Assembly: GCF_000425945.1 (NCBI RefSeq)
Contig: NZ_AUEK01000007.1
Location: 496,001 to 560,000, forward strand
Length of the DNA: 64,000 bases
DNA from: Candidatus Solirubrobacter pratensis
Lineage (GTDB): Bacteria > Actinomycetota > Thermoleophilia > Solirubrobacterales > Solirubrobacteraceae
Direction of reading: 5' to 3'
Shown here: positions 1 to 9,202 of the stretch, one piece after another
Numbering within the stretch: position 1 is the stretch's first letter
How the letters are laid out: the number at the start of each line of letters is the position of its first letter
Made by a program: the position numbers and the translations under genes
The notes under the pieces: generated by a model
Seen by the model: only the letters and a program-made list of their open reading frames with translations
What the model was told of the DNA's origin: nothing
The model's database searches: none

Positions 1-462
1 CGAGATCAACACCACGCCGGCGATCAGGTTCCCGAGCGTCTGCTGGGCTGCGAGGCCGATGACGACCGCCGTGATGGCACCGCCGACGGCCAGCGTGCGC
101 GGGTCGAGCCCGGCGACGCGCAGCGCCGCGATCGCGGCCACGACCAGGAAGGCGAGACGGATCAGGAACCCCATCGTGCCCGCCGTCGCGGGGTCCATGC
201 GGCGGAACAGCGCCGGCGCGGAGAAGCGCCCGAGATCTCGCGCCAGGGCCCAGCCGAGCGCGACCATGACGATGGCCGCGCTGATCCGGATCGGCGTGTC
301 GACGCCGAAGATCCGCTCGCGCTCGACGTAGGCGACGATCGTCGCCAGCATCATGGGGACGATGGCGACGAGCTCCCACTTCGCCCGGCGGGCGGCCTGG
401 GCGGTCTGCAGGGTCAAGGTGCGCGCGCTGGACGCGACATGCGGCCGGTGTATGCGTGGCAT
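1..462 (-). CDS. MscS-family mechanosensitive channel, 5' part (3' end outside window)
   Basis: The N-terminal 154 residues are visible and the gene runs off the left edge. The protein is an inner-membrane channel of the small-conductance mechanosensitive (MscS) superfamily, which gates on membrane tension to release solutes during osmotic downshock. Hydrophobic helices lie near residues 30-45, 58-75 and 97-115. The last ~30 visible residues contain the Gly/Ala-rich pore helix (GGAITAVVIGLAAQQTLGN), the family's most diagnostic segment. The ATG at 462 is the first in-frame start; no clear ribosome site precedes it. The gene follows the radical SAM gene on the same strand after 76 nt, so co-transcription is possible. 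Family confident; substrate and exact subfamily not determinable. Confidence 0.85.
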   Translation of the reverse strand, partial: MPRIHRPHVASSARTLTLQTAQAARRAKWELVAIVPMMLATIVAYVERERIFGVDTPIRISAAIVMVALGWALARDLGRFSAPALFRRMDPATAGTMGFLIRLAFLVVAAIAALRVAGLDPRTLAVGGAITAVVIGLAAQQTLGNLIAGVVLIS

Positions 463-538
463 CTCAGTAGGCAACACGGCCGCGCTCGCTCGGTTTCCGT
501 TGTGTGCGCGCGCTCACAGCTTCAGCCTGTATCCAGGC

Positions 539-1573
539 TTAGAAGAGCCGCTCCTGCTTCGGCGTCCGGGCGGGCGCCGCGGCCGGCGGCGCGGGCGGGG
601 GCGTGCGCGAGCCGCGGTGGCGGAACCGGTCGGCCGGATAGCGCCGGCTCGCCCAGGGCGCGCCCGCGGCGGCCTCGATCCGCCGCTTCTCCGCGGGCGG
701 GACGTACGCGCCCCTGGCGTACAGCTGCTCGTAGCGCCCGATCAGGTCGGGCCGGTGCTCGCGCAGCCATTCGAACATCTGGTCGCGCACCGAGCCGCGC
801 AGGAACAGCGTGTTGCCGCCGATGTACGTCGCCCCCGCCTCGGTCGCAGCCTCGGTGATCTTCGCGACGTCCTCAGGCGCGTCGTTGACGCCCGGCATCA
901 GCGGCGCGATCAGCACCCCGGTCGGGATGCCCTGGCGGTTGAGCTCCGCGACCGCCTCCAGCCGCGCCTGCGGGTGCGGCGTGTGCGGCTCGGTCGCCCG
1001 CCAGGCCTTCTCCTCGAGCGTCGGGACCGACAGGCACGCGCTCACCTCGGTGACCTCGGCGATCTCCTTCAGCAGGTCGATATCGCGCAGGACGAGCGGC
1101 GACTTGGTCAGGATCGAGCACGGGTTCGCGAAGTCGCGCAGCGCTTCCCAGATGCCGCGCATCAGCTTGTAGCGGCCTTCGACCCATTGGTACGGGTCGG
1201 TGTTCGTGCCGAGGGCGACGCTCTCCCCCTTCCACGACGGCCGCGCCAGCTCCGCACGCAGGACCTCCGGCACGTTGACCTTGACGATGATCTCGCGCTC
1301 GAAGTCCCGCCCCGCGTTCATGTCGAGGTACTCGTGCGTGGGCCGTGCGAAGCAGTAGACGCAGGCATGGGTGCAGCCCCGGTACGGGTTGACGGTCCAG
1401 GAGAACGGAAGGCGGGCGGCGCCTGGGACGCGGTTGAGCGCGGACTTGGTGCGAACCTCGTGGAAGCGGATGTCAAGCGCCTCGGGCGCATCGAAGCGGC
1501 GGATGACCGCGTCCCCCACTCCCGGGAGCCGGGCCTCGTCCTGGTGCTTGACCTCCTGTGTCGACCACCGCAT
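539..1573 (-). CDS. Rv2578c-like radical SAM protein (SplB-related)
   Basis: 344 aa from the ATG at 1573. The radical SAM cluster motif is C67-x3-C71-x2-C74 (CTHACVYC), which binds a 4Fe-4S cluster to cleave S-adenosylmethionine. The surrounding residues (NPYRGCTHAC, GTNTDPYQ, LTKSPLVLRD) are typical of the mycobacterial Rv2578c family, related to spore photoproduct lyase SplB. The reaction is unknown; a DNA-repair role is inferred. In-frame ATGs also exist at 1591 and 1612, but 1573 is favoured because the extra residues are unlike the family and a perfect SOS box (1575-1588) sits directly upstream. As far as I recall, Rv2578c of M. tuberculosis is DNA-damage inducible and LexA-linked, consistent with the box. 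Confidence 0.88.
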   Translation of the reverse strand: MRWSTQEVKHQDEARLPGVGDAVIRRFDAPEALDIRFHEVRTKSALNRVPGAARLPFSWTVNPYRGCTHACVYCFARPTHEYLDMNAGRDFEREIIVKVNVPEVLRAELARPSWKGESVALGTNTDPYQWVEGRYKLMRGIWEALRDFANPCSILTKSPLVLRDIDLLKEIAEVTEVSACLSVPTLEEKAWRATEPHTPHPQARLEAVAELNRQGIPTGVLIAPLMPGVNDAPEDVAKITEAATEAGATYIGGNTLFLRGSVRDQMFEWLREHRPDLIGRYEQLYARGAYVPPAEKRRIEAAAGAPWASRRYPADRFRHRGSRTPPPAPPAAAPARTPKQERLF

Positions 1574-1574
1574 A

Positions 1575-1588
1575 CGAACGCATGTTCG
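1575..1588. promoter_or_regulatory. LexA (SOS) box between divergent genes
   Basis: CGAACGCATGTTCG is a perfect match to the actinobacterial/Gram-positive SOS operator core GAAC-N4-GTTC with matching outer C/G. It lies 1 bp upstream of the radical SAM start (minus strand) and about 31 bp upstream of the GTG of the divergent methyltransferase. LexA bound here could repress one or both genes. Confidence 0.75.
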
Positions 1589-1619
1589 CATACAGAGCGG
1601 ACGGACTAGCATCGCCGCC

Positions 1620-2396
1620 GTGCTCGCCGGTGCGCTTCCCTATCTGCGCTGCCCGCACTGCGGGGCGGCGCTGCACGCCGCGGGTTCCGCGATCCGGTGC
1701 GAGGCGGGCCACAGCTTCGACGTCGCGCGTCAGGGCTACGTCGACCTGATGCCGCCCGGGCGGCGGCCTGCGGGCGATACGGCGGAGATGGTGGCGGCCC
1801 GCGCGGCGTTCCTCGGCGCCGGACACTACGAGGCGATCGCGGAGGCCGTGGCCGCGGAGGCGGCCGGCGGCGACGGGTGCGTCGTGGAGGTCGGCGCCGG
1901 GACGGGCCACTACGTGGAGCGCGCCGCCGCGGGCCGGGTGGCGATCGCGCTGGACACCTCGCGCTACGCGCTGCGGCGAGCGGCGAGGGCCGGTCTGGCG
2001 GCGGTCGGCTGCGACGCGTGGCGGGCGCTGCCCGTGCGGGACGGTGTGGCGAGCGCGGTGCTGTGCGTGTTCGCGCCGCGCCACGCGGACGAGCTGCGGC
2101 GGATCCTGGCGCCCGGCGGCCGGCTCGTCGTCGTGACGCCGACGCCGCGTCACCTGGCGGAGCTGGTGAGCTCGCTCGAGCTCGTGACGGTCGATGCCCG
2201 CAAGCCGCAGCGCCTGGCGCGGGCACTCGGGGAGCCGGACCGGGAGCAGCTCGTGGAGGAGCGGCTGGAGCTGTCGCGGGAGGACGTGCGCGCGCTGATC
2301 GCGATGGGTCCCAGCGCGCGGCATGTGGACGCGGACGCCGTCGCGCGCGCGGCGGAGACGACGCTCTCGGTGCGCGTCGCCGTGTACGGCCGCTGA
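1620..2396 (+). CDS. RlmA-like 23S rRNA (guanine-N1)-methyltransferase
   Basis: 258 aa from GTG 1620. The N-terminus carries a zinc-finger-like set C11-P-H-C14, C27 and H31, followed by the RlmA hallmark 'ARQGYVDLM'. A class I SAM-binding motif (VVEVGAGTG, residues 88-96) follows. Family members (RlmA-I, RlmA-II/TlrB) methylate N1 of G745 or G748 in helix 35 of 23S rRNA; which position applies here cannot be told. Longer in-frame starts would run back through the divergent gene and the SOS box, so GTG 1620, where similarity to the family begins, is preferred. Divergent from the radical SAM gene; convergent with the MCP gene downstream. Confidence 0.85.
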   Translation: MLAGALPYLRCPHCGAALHAAGSAIRCEAGHSFDVARQGYVDLMPPGRRPAGDTAEMVAARAAFLGAGHYEAIAEAVAAEAAGGDGCVVEVGAGTGHYVERAAAGRVAIALDTSRYALRRAARAGLAAVGCDAWRALPVRDGVASAVLCVFAPRHADELRRILAPGGRLVVVTPTPRHLAELVSSLELVTVDARKPQRLARALGEPDREQLVEERLELSREDVRALIAMGPSARHVDADAVARAAETTLSVRVAVYGR

Positions 2397-2524
2397 GAGC
2401 GTCGCGCGCGGCGGTGACCGCGCACCGGCGGCGGGCGGGGCCGGGGCGTGACCGAGCGCGGCGGCTGACGGCGCCTCGGGTGTGACCGGGCACGGCGCTG
2501 GGCGGCGACGACCGCGGGACGCAC

Positions 2525-2551
2525 CCCGCCGGCGAGGCCCACGCCGGCGGG
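2525..2551. terminator. GC-rich hairpin between convergent genes
   Basis: A 10-bp perfect stem (CCCGCCGGCG / CGCCGGCGGG) with a 7-nt loop lies between the methyltransferase end (2396) and the MCP end (2595). There is no T-run, but the position between convergent genes suits a bidirectional termination hairpin. The rest of 2397-2594 shows no gene. Confidence 0.5.
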
Positions 2552-2594
2552 TGCCGCCGCCCGGATGGTCACCGGCCGGCCTGGGTTCCCGCGA

Positions 2595-4415
2595 TCAGAC
2601 CGTGATCCTGAAGCGGCCGACGAGCTGCTCGAGCTGCTCGGCCGTGCGCGCCAGGTCGGAGGCGCTGGACGCGATCTCCTGCGTGGAGGCGCTGGTCTGC
2701 TCCGTCGAGGCCGAGACCTGCTGGGCGGAGGCGGAGGACTGCTCGGCGACCGAGGCGACCTCGACGATGTGCGACTGCATCTGGCCCGCCTCCTGGGCGA
2801 TGCCCTGTGCCGCGCCGGCGATGCCGGAGATCCGCTCCGCGATGTCGGCGACGGCCGCGTCGATCGCCTCGAACGCCGCGCGGGTCTGCTCGACCGTCCC
2901 GACGCCGTCGTGCGTGCGGCGGGCGCTGTCGTCGACCACGGTGACGACGCGGCCGGTCTCGGACTGGATCTCGCCGATCAGCCCGGCGATCTCGGCCGCC
3001 GCGGTCTGGGACTCCTCGGCCAGCTTGCGGACCTCCTCGGCCACGACCGCGAACCCGCGGCCCTGCTCGCCGGCCCGCGCCGCCTCGATCGCCGCGTTGA
3101 GCGCGAGCAGGTTCGTCTGCTCCGCGATGCCGGTGATCGTGTCGACGATGCCGCCGATGCGCTCGCTGCGCGCCGACAGGTCGCGAATGGCGCCCGTGAC
3201 CTCCTGGGAGGCATCGGCGACCTGGCGGATCGCCTGCGTCGCCTGCTCGGCGGCGCTGACGCCGTCGCGCGCGATCTGGCGGGCCGCGTCGGCCTGCCCG
3301 GCGGTCTGACGCGCGCTCTCGGCGCTCTCGGCGGCGCCGCGGGCGGCGCCCTCGGCGGACGTGCGGGCGGACTCCACGATGCGCACCTGGCGCTCGGCGC
3401 CCTGGGCGACGTCCCCGACCGCGCTCGCGATCTCGCTCACCGCGCGGCCCGCCTCGTCGGACGTCGTCGCCATCTGCTGCGACGCGGCGCTGACGGTCCC
3501 GGCGCCCGTGGCGACGTCGCCGATCATGTCGCGCAGCCCGTCGGTGAGCTTGGCGAGCGCGTTGCCGAGCAGGTCGCGCTCCGAACGCGGCGCGACGTCG
3601 ACGGTCAGGTCGCCGTCGGCGACCCGCTCGGTCGCCTCGGCCATCTCGCGCAGGTAGGCGATCGTGCGCTCGAAGGCGGCGGCGGTCTGGCCGAGCTCGT
3701 CCTTGGAGTCATCGTGGATGCGCTGGGCGACGTCGCCGCCCGCGATGCCGTCGGCGGCGCTGAGCATGCGCGCCACGCGCGCCGAGATGTTGCGCGAGAT
3801 CACGTACGCGATCGCCGCCGCCGCGACGATCGACAAGAGCCCGAGCACGATCAGCAGCGTGCGGGACGAGTCGTAGGCCGACTGCGCCGTGGCCCCGTCG
3901 CCGGCGGCGATCTTCTCGACCGCGGCCGACCAGGCGAGCGTCTTGTCGCGCATCGACAGGTAGTTGTCGCGCTGCTCGAAGAGCAGCGCGTTGGCGTCGG
4001 CCTTGCGCCCCGCGCGGCTCGTCGCGACGAAGTCGGCGGTGCCCGCCAGGTAGGCGTTCCAACTCGCTTGGACCTGGCTCGCGAGGGCCCGGTCGCGAGC
4101 GCCGAGCGCGAGCTCGCCGTAGCCGTCGAGGCCCTTGGTGACCGACGCCTGCAGCGTCGTCATGTTCTTCTCCGGCGACTCCATCGCCTTCGGCGTCGCG
4201 GAGGCGGCGTGCGCGAGCTGCGCGGAACGGAACTGATCGATCTGCTGGGAGACCGTGCGCGCCGCCACGAGCGCGGGCATGTCTGTACCGACGAGCCGGT
4301 CGGTGCGGTGGTTCATGTTGCCCATGCCGTCAAGCGCGACGCCCGTCGCGGCGATCGTGAGCACGAGCACAGCGGCGAAGCCGGCGAACAGCTTCCCGCG
4401 GATCGTCAAGGTCAT
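2595..4415 (-). CDS. Methyl-accepting chemotaxis protein
   Basis: 606 aa. TM1 is at about residues 10-30. An extracytoplasmic four-helix-bundle-type sensor (about 33-185) follows, then TM2 (about 187-208), a HAMP linker (about 209-262) and a long cytoplasmic signalling coiled coil. The hairpin tip ([20 protein letters not shown]) that contacts CheA and CheW is fully conserved. It is rich in Ala/Glu/Gln methylation-type heptads. It lacks a C-terminal CheR/CheB-docking pentapeptide (ends GRFRITV). The ligand is unknown. It is the only chemoreceptor in the window, 17 kb from the che operon, and would feed the CheA at 24.4 kb. Start at ATG 4415, with the first TM following directly. Confidence 0.96.
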   Translation of the reverse strand: MTLTIRGKLFAGFAAVLVLTIAATGVALDGMGNMNHRTDRLVGTDMPALVAARTVSQQIDQFRSAQLAHAASATPKAMESPEKNMTTLQASVTKGLDGYGELALGARDRALASQVQASWNAYLAGTADFVATSRAGRKADANALLFEQRDNYLSMRDKTLAWSAAVEKIAAGDGATAQSAYDSSRTLLIVLGLLSIVAAAAIAYVISRNISARVARMLSAADGIAGGDVAQRIHDDSKDELGQTAAAFERTIAYLREMAEATERVADGDLTVDVAPRSERDLLGNALAKLTDGLRDMIGDVATGAGTVSAASQQMATTSDEAGRAVSEIASAVGDVAQGAERQVRIVESARTSAEGAARGAAESAESARQTAGQADAARQIARDGVSAAEQATQAIRQVADASQEVTGAIRDLSARSERIGGIVDTITGIAEQTNLLALNAAIEAARAGEQGRGFAVVAEEVRKLAEESQTAAAEIAGLIGEIQSETGRVVTVVDDSARRTHDGVGTVEQTRAAFEAIDAAVADIAERISGIAGAAQGIAQEAGQMQSHIVEVASVAEQSSASAQQVSASTEQTSASTQEIASSASDLARTAEQLEQLVGRFRITV

Positions 4416-4460
4416 GCCACGGTCATCGACCGCGAACGCGCCAGCTCGATGTCGATATGG

Positions 4461-5780
4461 TCAAGAAAGTCGGGACAGGAACGACGCCTCGCCGGCGAGT
4501 GTCTGGCTCGTCGCGGAGGCGATCGTCACCGGGACGATCTCGCCCGGCTCCCCCAGGCCGTCGAAGTTGACGACCTTGTTATGCGAGGACCGCCCGCGCA
4601 GGCGGGTCGGGTCCTGCCGTGACGCGCCCTCGACGAGCACGTCGAGGGTGCGGCCCACGAACCGCTGCGCGCGCTCGCGGGCGCGCCGCTGGACGACCTC
4701 GACGAGCCGTTCCATGCGCTCCACCGCGACCTCGTGCGGGATGAACTCGTCGCTGAACGCGGCCGCCTCGGTGTCCTTGCGCGGTGAGTAGATGAACGTG
4801 AACGCGCCGTCGAAGCCGACCTCCTCGGCGACCTCGAGCGTCTCGCGGAAGTCGGACTCCGTCTCGCCCGGGAAGCCGACGATGATGTCGGTCGTGATCG
4901 CGCAGTCAGGGACGTGCTCGCGGATCAGGGCGACGCGGTCCATGAAGCGCTCGCGCCCGTAGGTCCGGCGCATGCGCTTCAGGACGCGCGAGGAGCCCGA
5001 CTGCAGCGGGAGGTGGATGTGGTCGCAGACGCTGTCGAGCTCCGCGTGCGCGCGGATGACGTCCTCGCGCATGTGCGCGGGATGCGGGCTCGTGTAACGG
5101 ATCCGCTCGATGCCTGTGATCGCGTCGACGGCGTAGAGCAGCTCGGAGAACCTGCGCGGCTGCGGCCGCAGCCCGAGGCCGTAGCTGTTGACGTTCTGAC
5201 CGAGCAGCGTCACCTCCTTGACGCCGTCGGCGGCGAGCACCTCGATCTCGGCCACCAGCTCCTCGAACGGCCGGCTGACCTCGCGCCCGCGCGTCGTCGG
5301 CACGATGCAGAACGCGCACTTCATGTTGCAGCCGGCGGAGATCTGGATCCAGGCCTGGAACTCCCGCTCGCGCTTGGCCGGGAGGTGGCCGGTGAAGCCC
5401 TCGAACTCGAAGAAGCCCTGCGCCGTCAGGCTGTCGGCCGTCAGGAACTCCGCGAGCTTGTGGACCTGGCCCGGGCCGAACGCGACGTCGACGAACGGGA
5501 ACTGGCGGAACACCGCGTCCTTCTGGGATTGCGCCCAGCACCCGCCGACGCCTATCACGCGCTCGGGGTCCCTGCGCTTGAGCGCCCTGGCCTCGTACAG
5601 ATGCGCGACGAAGCGGTCGTCGGCCTTCTCGCGGATCGAGCAGGTGTTGAAGAGGATCAGGTCGGCGTCGTCGCGGGCCGCCGCTTCGGCGTAGCCGAGC
5701 GACTCGAGCATGCCCTTCATGCGCTCGGAGTCGTGCTCGTTCATCTGGCAGCCGAACGTGGTGACGTGGAACGACTTCAT
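4461..5780 (-). CDS. miaB: tRNA-2-methylthio-N6-dimethylallyladenosine synthase
   Basis: 439 aa. MiaB adds a methylthio group to C2 of i6A37 in tRNAs reading UNN codons. The N-terminal domain carries C11, C47 and C81, which bind the auxiliary 4Fe-4S cluster. The radical SAM motif C151-NMK-C155-AF-C158 is intact, and a TRAM RNA-binding domain ends the protein. Length and motif order match the family. It is 18 nt downstream of rny and probably co-transcribed with it. The start gives the expected N-terminus (MKSFHVTTFGCQMN). Confidence 0.97.
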   Translation of the reverse strand: MKSFHVTTFGCQMNEHDSERMKGMLESLGYAEAAARDDADLILFNTCSIREKADDRFVAHLYEARALKRRDPERVIGVGGCWAQSQKDAVFRQFPFVDVAFGPGQVHKLAEFLTADSLTAQGFFEFEGFTGHLPAKREREFQAWIQISAGCNMKCAFCIVPTTRGREVSRPFEELVAEIEVLAADGVKEVTLLGQNVNSYGLGLRPQPRRFSELLYAVDAITGIERIRYTSPHPAHMREDVIRAHAELDSVCDHIHLPLQSGSSRVLKRMRRTYGRERFMDRVALIREHVPDCAITTDIIVGFPGETESDFRETLEVAEEVGFDGAFTFIYSPRKDTEAAAFSDEFIPHEVAVERMERLVEVVQRRARERAQRFVGRTLDVLVEGASRQDPTRLRGRSSHNKVVNFDGLGEPGEIVPVTIASATSQTLAGEASFLSRLS

Positions 5781-5798
5781 CGCGAGCGTTGAGGGTAC

Positions 5799-7256
5799 TC
5801 AGCGTGCGTAGTCGGTCGCCCTCGACTCCCTGATCACGGTCACCTTGATCTGACCCGGGTACTCGAGCTCCTGCTCGATCTCGCGGGCGATCTCGTGCGA
5901 GAGCAGGACCGCGCCGTCGTCGTCGAGCGTGTCCGGCAGCACCATCACGCGGATCTCGCGGCCGGCCTGCATCGCATAGACCTTGTCGACCCCGTCGTGG
6001 CGCGTGGCGATCTGCTCGAGCTCTCGCAGCCGCTTGACGTACTGCTCGAGCGATTCGCCGCGGGCGCCTGGGCGGGCGCCGGACAGCGCATCGGCGGCTT
6101 GGACGATCACGGCCTCCACCGTCTGCGGCTCCACCTCGTTGTGATGCGCCTCCATCGCGTGCGCGACGGCCTCGGACTCGCCGTGGCGGCGTGCCAGGTC
6201 GCCGCCGACGAGCGCGTGCGGGCCCTCGATCTCGTGCGAGACCGCCTTGCCGATGTCGTGCAGGAGCGCCGCGCGCCGGGCCGTCTTGACCGAGGCGCCG
6301 AGCTCGGCGGCCATCATCGCCGCCAGGTGGGCGCACTCGATCGAGTGGGCGAGCACGTTCTGGCCGTAGCTCGTGCGGTACTTCAGGCGGCCGAGCGTCC
6401 GCGTGAGCTCGGCGTCGAGCGCCTGGACGTTCGCGTCGAGCGCGGCCTGCTCGCCGGACTCGGCGATGTGGCTCTCGAGCTCTGACTTGGCCTGGTAGTA
6501 GGTCTCCTCGATCCGCGCCGGGTGGATGCGGCCGTCGGAGAGCAGCTTCTCGAGCGTCATCCGCGCGATCTCGCGACGCACGCCGTCGAAGCCGGAGAGG
6601 ATGACGGCGTTCGGCGTGTCGTCGATGATGAAGTCGACGCCGGTGAGGTGCTCAAGCGCGCGGATGTTGCGCCCCTCACGGCCGATGATGCGGCCCTTCA
6701 TGTCGTCCGCGGGCAGCTGGACGACCGACACGGTCGTCTCCGCCGCATGGCCGGCGGCGAGCCTCTGCATCACGACGGCGAGGATGTTGCGCACGCGCCG
6801 GTCGGCGTCGCGCTTGGTCTCCTCCTCGACCTGGCGGACGAGCCGGGCCGAATCGTGCCGGATCTGGTCCTCGAGCTCTTTCAGCAGGAGGTTCTTGGCC
6901 TGCGACGCCGAGAGGCCCGAGACGCGCTCGAGCGCGCGGACGTGCCGCTCGTGCGCCTCCTCGGCCGCCGTGATGCGCTGCTCGAGCCGCTGCTCGCGTT
7001 CGTCGAGCTGCGCGATGCGGGTCTCCAGCGCGGCCTCCTTGCCGCTGAGGCGCTCCTCGAGGCGACCCATCTCCTGCCGTTGTGCGAGCGCGTCTCCCCC
7101 GTCGCCCTGCGCGTGCGCCTCCTGAGGGGCCGGCGCCGCCGCGGAGCTCGCGGGAGCGCGCGATGCCGTCGCGAGCCCGGGGGCCCGCTTCACCAGGAGC
7201 AGCGCCGCGATCACAAGACCGGCCGCGAGCACGGCCGCCGCGATCACGATTTCCAT
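5799..7256 (-). CDS. rny: Ribonuclease Y
   Basis: 485 aa from ATG 7256, which has a good Shine-Dalgarno (GGAGAGG). RNase Y is a membrane-anchored endoribonuclease that starts mRNA decay. It shows an N-terminal membrane helix (about residues 2-22), a charged coiled coil (about 55-165), a KH domain ([15 protein letters not shown]) and an HD domain with the catalytic 'LLHDIGK' motif plus a downstream 'HHNEVEP' segment. In-frame codons upstream of 7256 encode no family-like sequence. Together with RNase J and PNPase elsewhere in this window it would supply much of the RNA-decay machinery. It has its own ~300-nt leader, which suggests separate transcription from recA-recX. Confidence 0.96.
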   Translation of the reverse strand: MEIVIAAAVLAAGLVIAALLLVKRAPGLATASRAPASSAAAPAPQEAHAQGDGGDALAQRQEMGRLEERLSGKEAALETRIAQLDEREQRLEQRITAAEEAHERHVRALERVSGLSASQAKNLLLKELEDQIRHDSARLVRQVEEETKRDADRRVRNILAVVMQRLAAGHAAETTVSVVQLPADDMKGRIIGREGRNIRALEHLTGVDFIIDDTPNAVILSGFDGVRREIARMTLEKLLSDGRIHPARIEETYYQAKSELESHIAESGEQAALDANVQALDAELTRTLGRLKYRTSYGQNVLAHSIECAHLAAMMAAELGASVKTARRAALLHDIGKAVSHEIEGPHALVGGDLARRHGESEAVAHAMEAHHNEVEPQTVEAVIVQAADALSGARPGARGESLEQYVKRLRELEQIATRHDGVDKVYAMQAGREIRVMVLPDTLDDDGAVLLSHEIAREIEQELEYPGQIKVTVIRESRATDYAR

Positions 7257-7563
7257 TGTCGTTTCCTCTCCTCGTACGCCGCGCCCCAAGGCGCGGTGCG
7301 AGTCCATGTCCCAATGTGCAAGGCGCCAGACCGGGGCCATGCCCGGGGCCAAGGAAGCGAGGATGCCCCGCATATAGGCGGCCAGAGGCCGCCGCGTCAG
7401 ATGGCGGCTAGTTTGGTGGTCGCAGGATGGCCGTCAAGACTGATGCTGCTGGTGTCCGCTTTCAAAATGGCTGATTTGCTGCAGTTTTCTGAGACCCGGA
7501 TGGGCCCGGTCTGTCGCTGGGGCGGATCGTAGTACCGCGAGTGTCCGCACGCAATGTGCGACC
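7257..7563 (-). promoter_or_regulatory. rny leader and promoter region (307 nt, no gene seen)
   Basis: Non-coding gap between recX and rny. A sigma-70-type candidate on the minus strand, TTGCGT (7554-7549), 17-nt spacer, TACGAT (7531-7526), would give a leader of about 260 nt. The stretch 7440-7500 is clearly AT-richer than its surroundings. GGCCCCGGGCATGGCCCC near 7334-7351 could fold. I recognise no known riboswitch or RNA family. A second, weaker -35 (TTGACG, 7437-7432) also exists. Confidence 0.45.
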
Positions 7564-8040
7564 CTACTCGACCGCCGCGCCGGCGAAGCGGCGCAGGGCG
7601 TCGTGCGCGAGCTCGAGGTCGTAGCCCTTGCGCACCAGAACGCCGAGCATGCGGTCGCGCTCGCGCGGCGTCGACGGCGGCGCGGGGAAGCGTCGCTCGA
7701 GCAGCGCGACGGCCGCCTCGAGCTCATCGTGGCCGCCCTCGCCCAGCGCCGCCGCGACGTGCTCGCGGTCCACGCCGAGCTCGAGCAGACGGCGCTCGAT
7801 CCGATCGGCGCCCCACGCGTCCAGGCGCCGGCGGTCCTCCGCGAAGCGCTGCGCGAAGCGGGCGTCGTCGACATAGCCGCCCTCGCGCAGCTCGCCGAGC
7901 ACCTCCTCGGCGAGCTCCGGCTCCACGCGCGCCTTCAGGAAGGCGCGCACGATCTCCGCCTCGGTCCGGTCGCGGTGCCCCAGCAGCCGCCAGGCCACGT
8001 CGAACGCCTCTCCGCGCCGGACCTCGCGGTCGGGGTCCAT
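7564..8040 (-). CDS. recX: Regulatory protein RecX
   Basis: 158 aa from ATG 8040, preceded by GAGG and 13 nt after the recA stop. RecX binds RecA filaments and modulates (usually inhibits) recombinase and coprotease activity. The sequence shows three-helix RecX repeats (AFDVAWRLLGHRDRTEAEI, DARFAQRFAEDR, LGVDREHVAAAL), and its length matches the family. Extending the frame upstream would enter recA coding sequence, so this start is firm. recA-recX is a conserved operon. Confidence 0.92.
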   Translation of the reverse strand: MDPDREVRRGEAFDVAWRLLGHRDRTEAEIVRAFLKARVEPELAEEVLGELREGGYVDDARFAQRFAEDRRRLDAWGADRIERRLLELGVDREHVAAALGEGGHDELEAAVALLERRFPAPPSTPRERDRMLGVLVRKGYDLELAHDALRRFAGAAVE

Positions 8041-8053
8041 CAGCCTCGCGGCC

Positions 8054-9121
<1,068 letters not shown>

Positions 9122-9158
9122 GCCAAGCACGCTAGGGCCGCGACCGGACGGATTCGCG

Positions 9159-9174
9159 TCGAACACGTGTTTCG
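9159..9174 (-). promoter_or_regulatory. LexA (SOS) box of recA
   Basis: CGAACACGTGTTTCG reads GAAC-ACGT-GTTT, one mismatch from GAAC-N4-GTTC, embedded in TCG...TCGG flanks resembling mycobacterial recA operators. It lies 38-53 nt upstream of the recA ATG, where LexA would block the promoter. Confidence 0.65.
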
Positions 9175-9202
9175 GCACGCTTTCGTCGCACAATCGTCGC
9201 AC

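Noticed and set aside
2565..4622. 685-codon plus-strand open frame over the MCP gene
   Set aside because: Antisense frame to a clear MCP with fully conserved signalling tip; composition (DLGD/RRR repeats) is non-protein-like.
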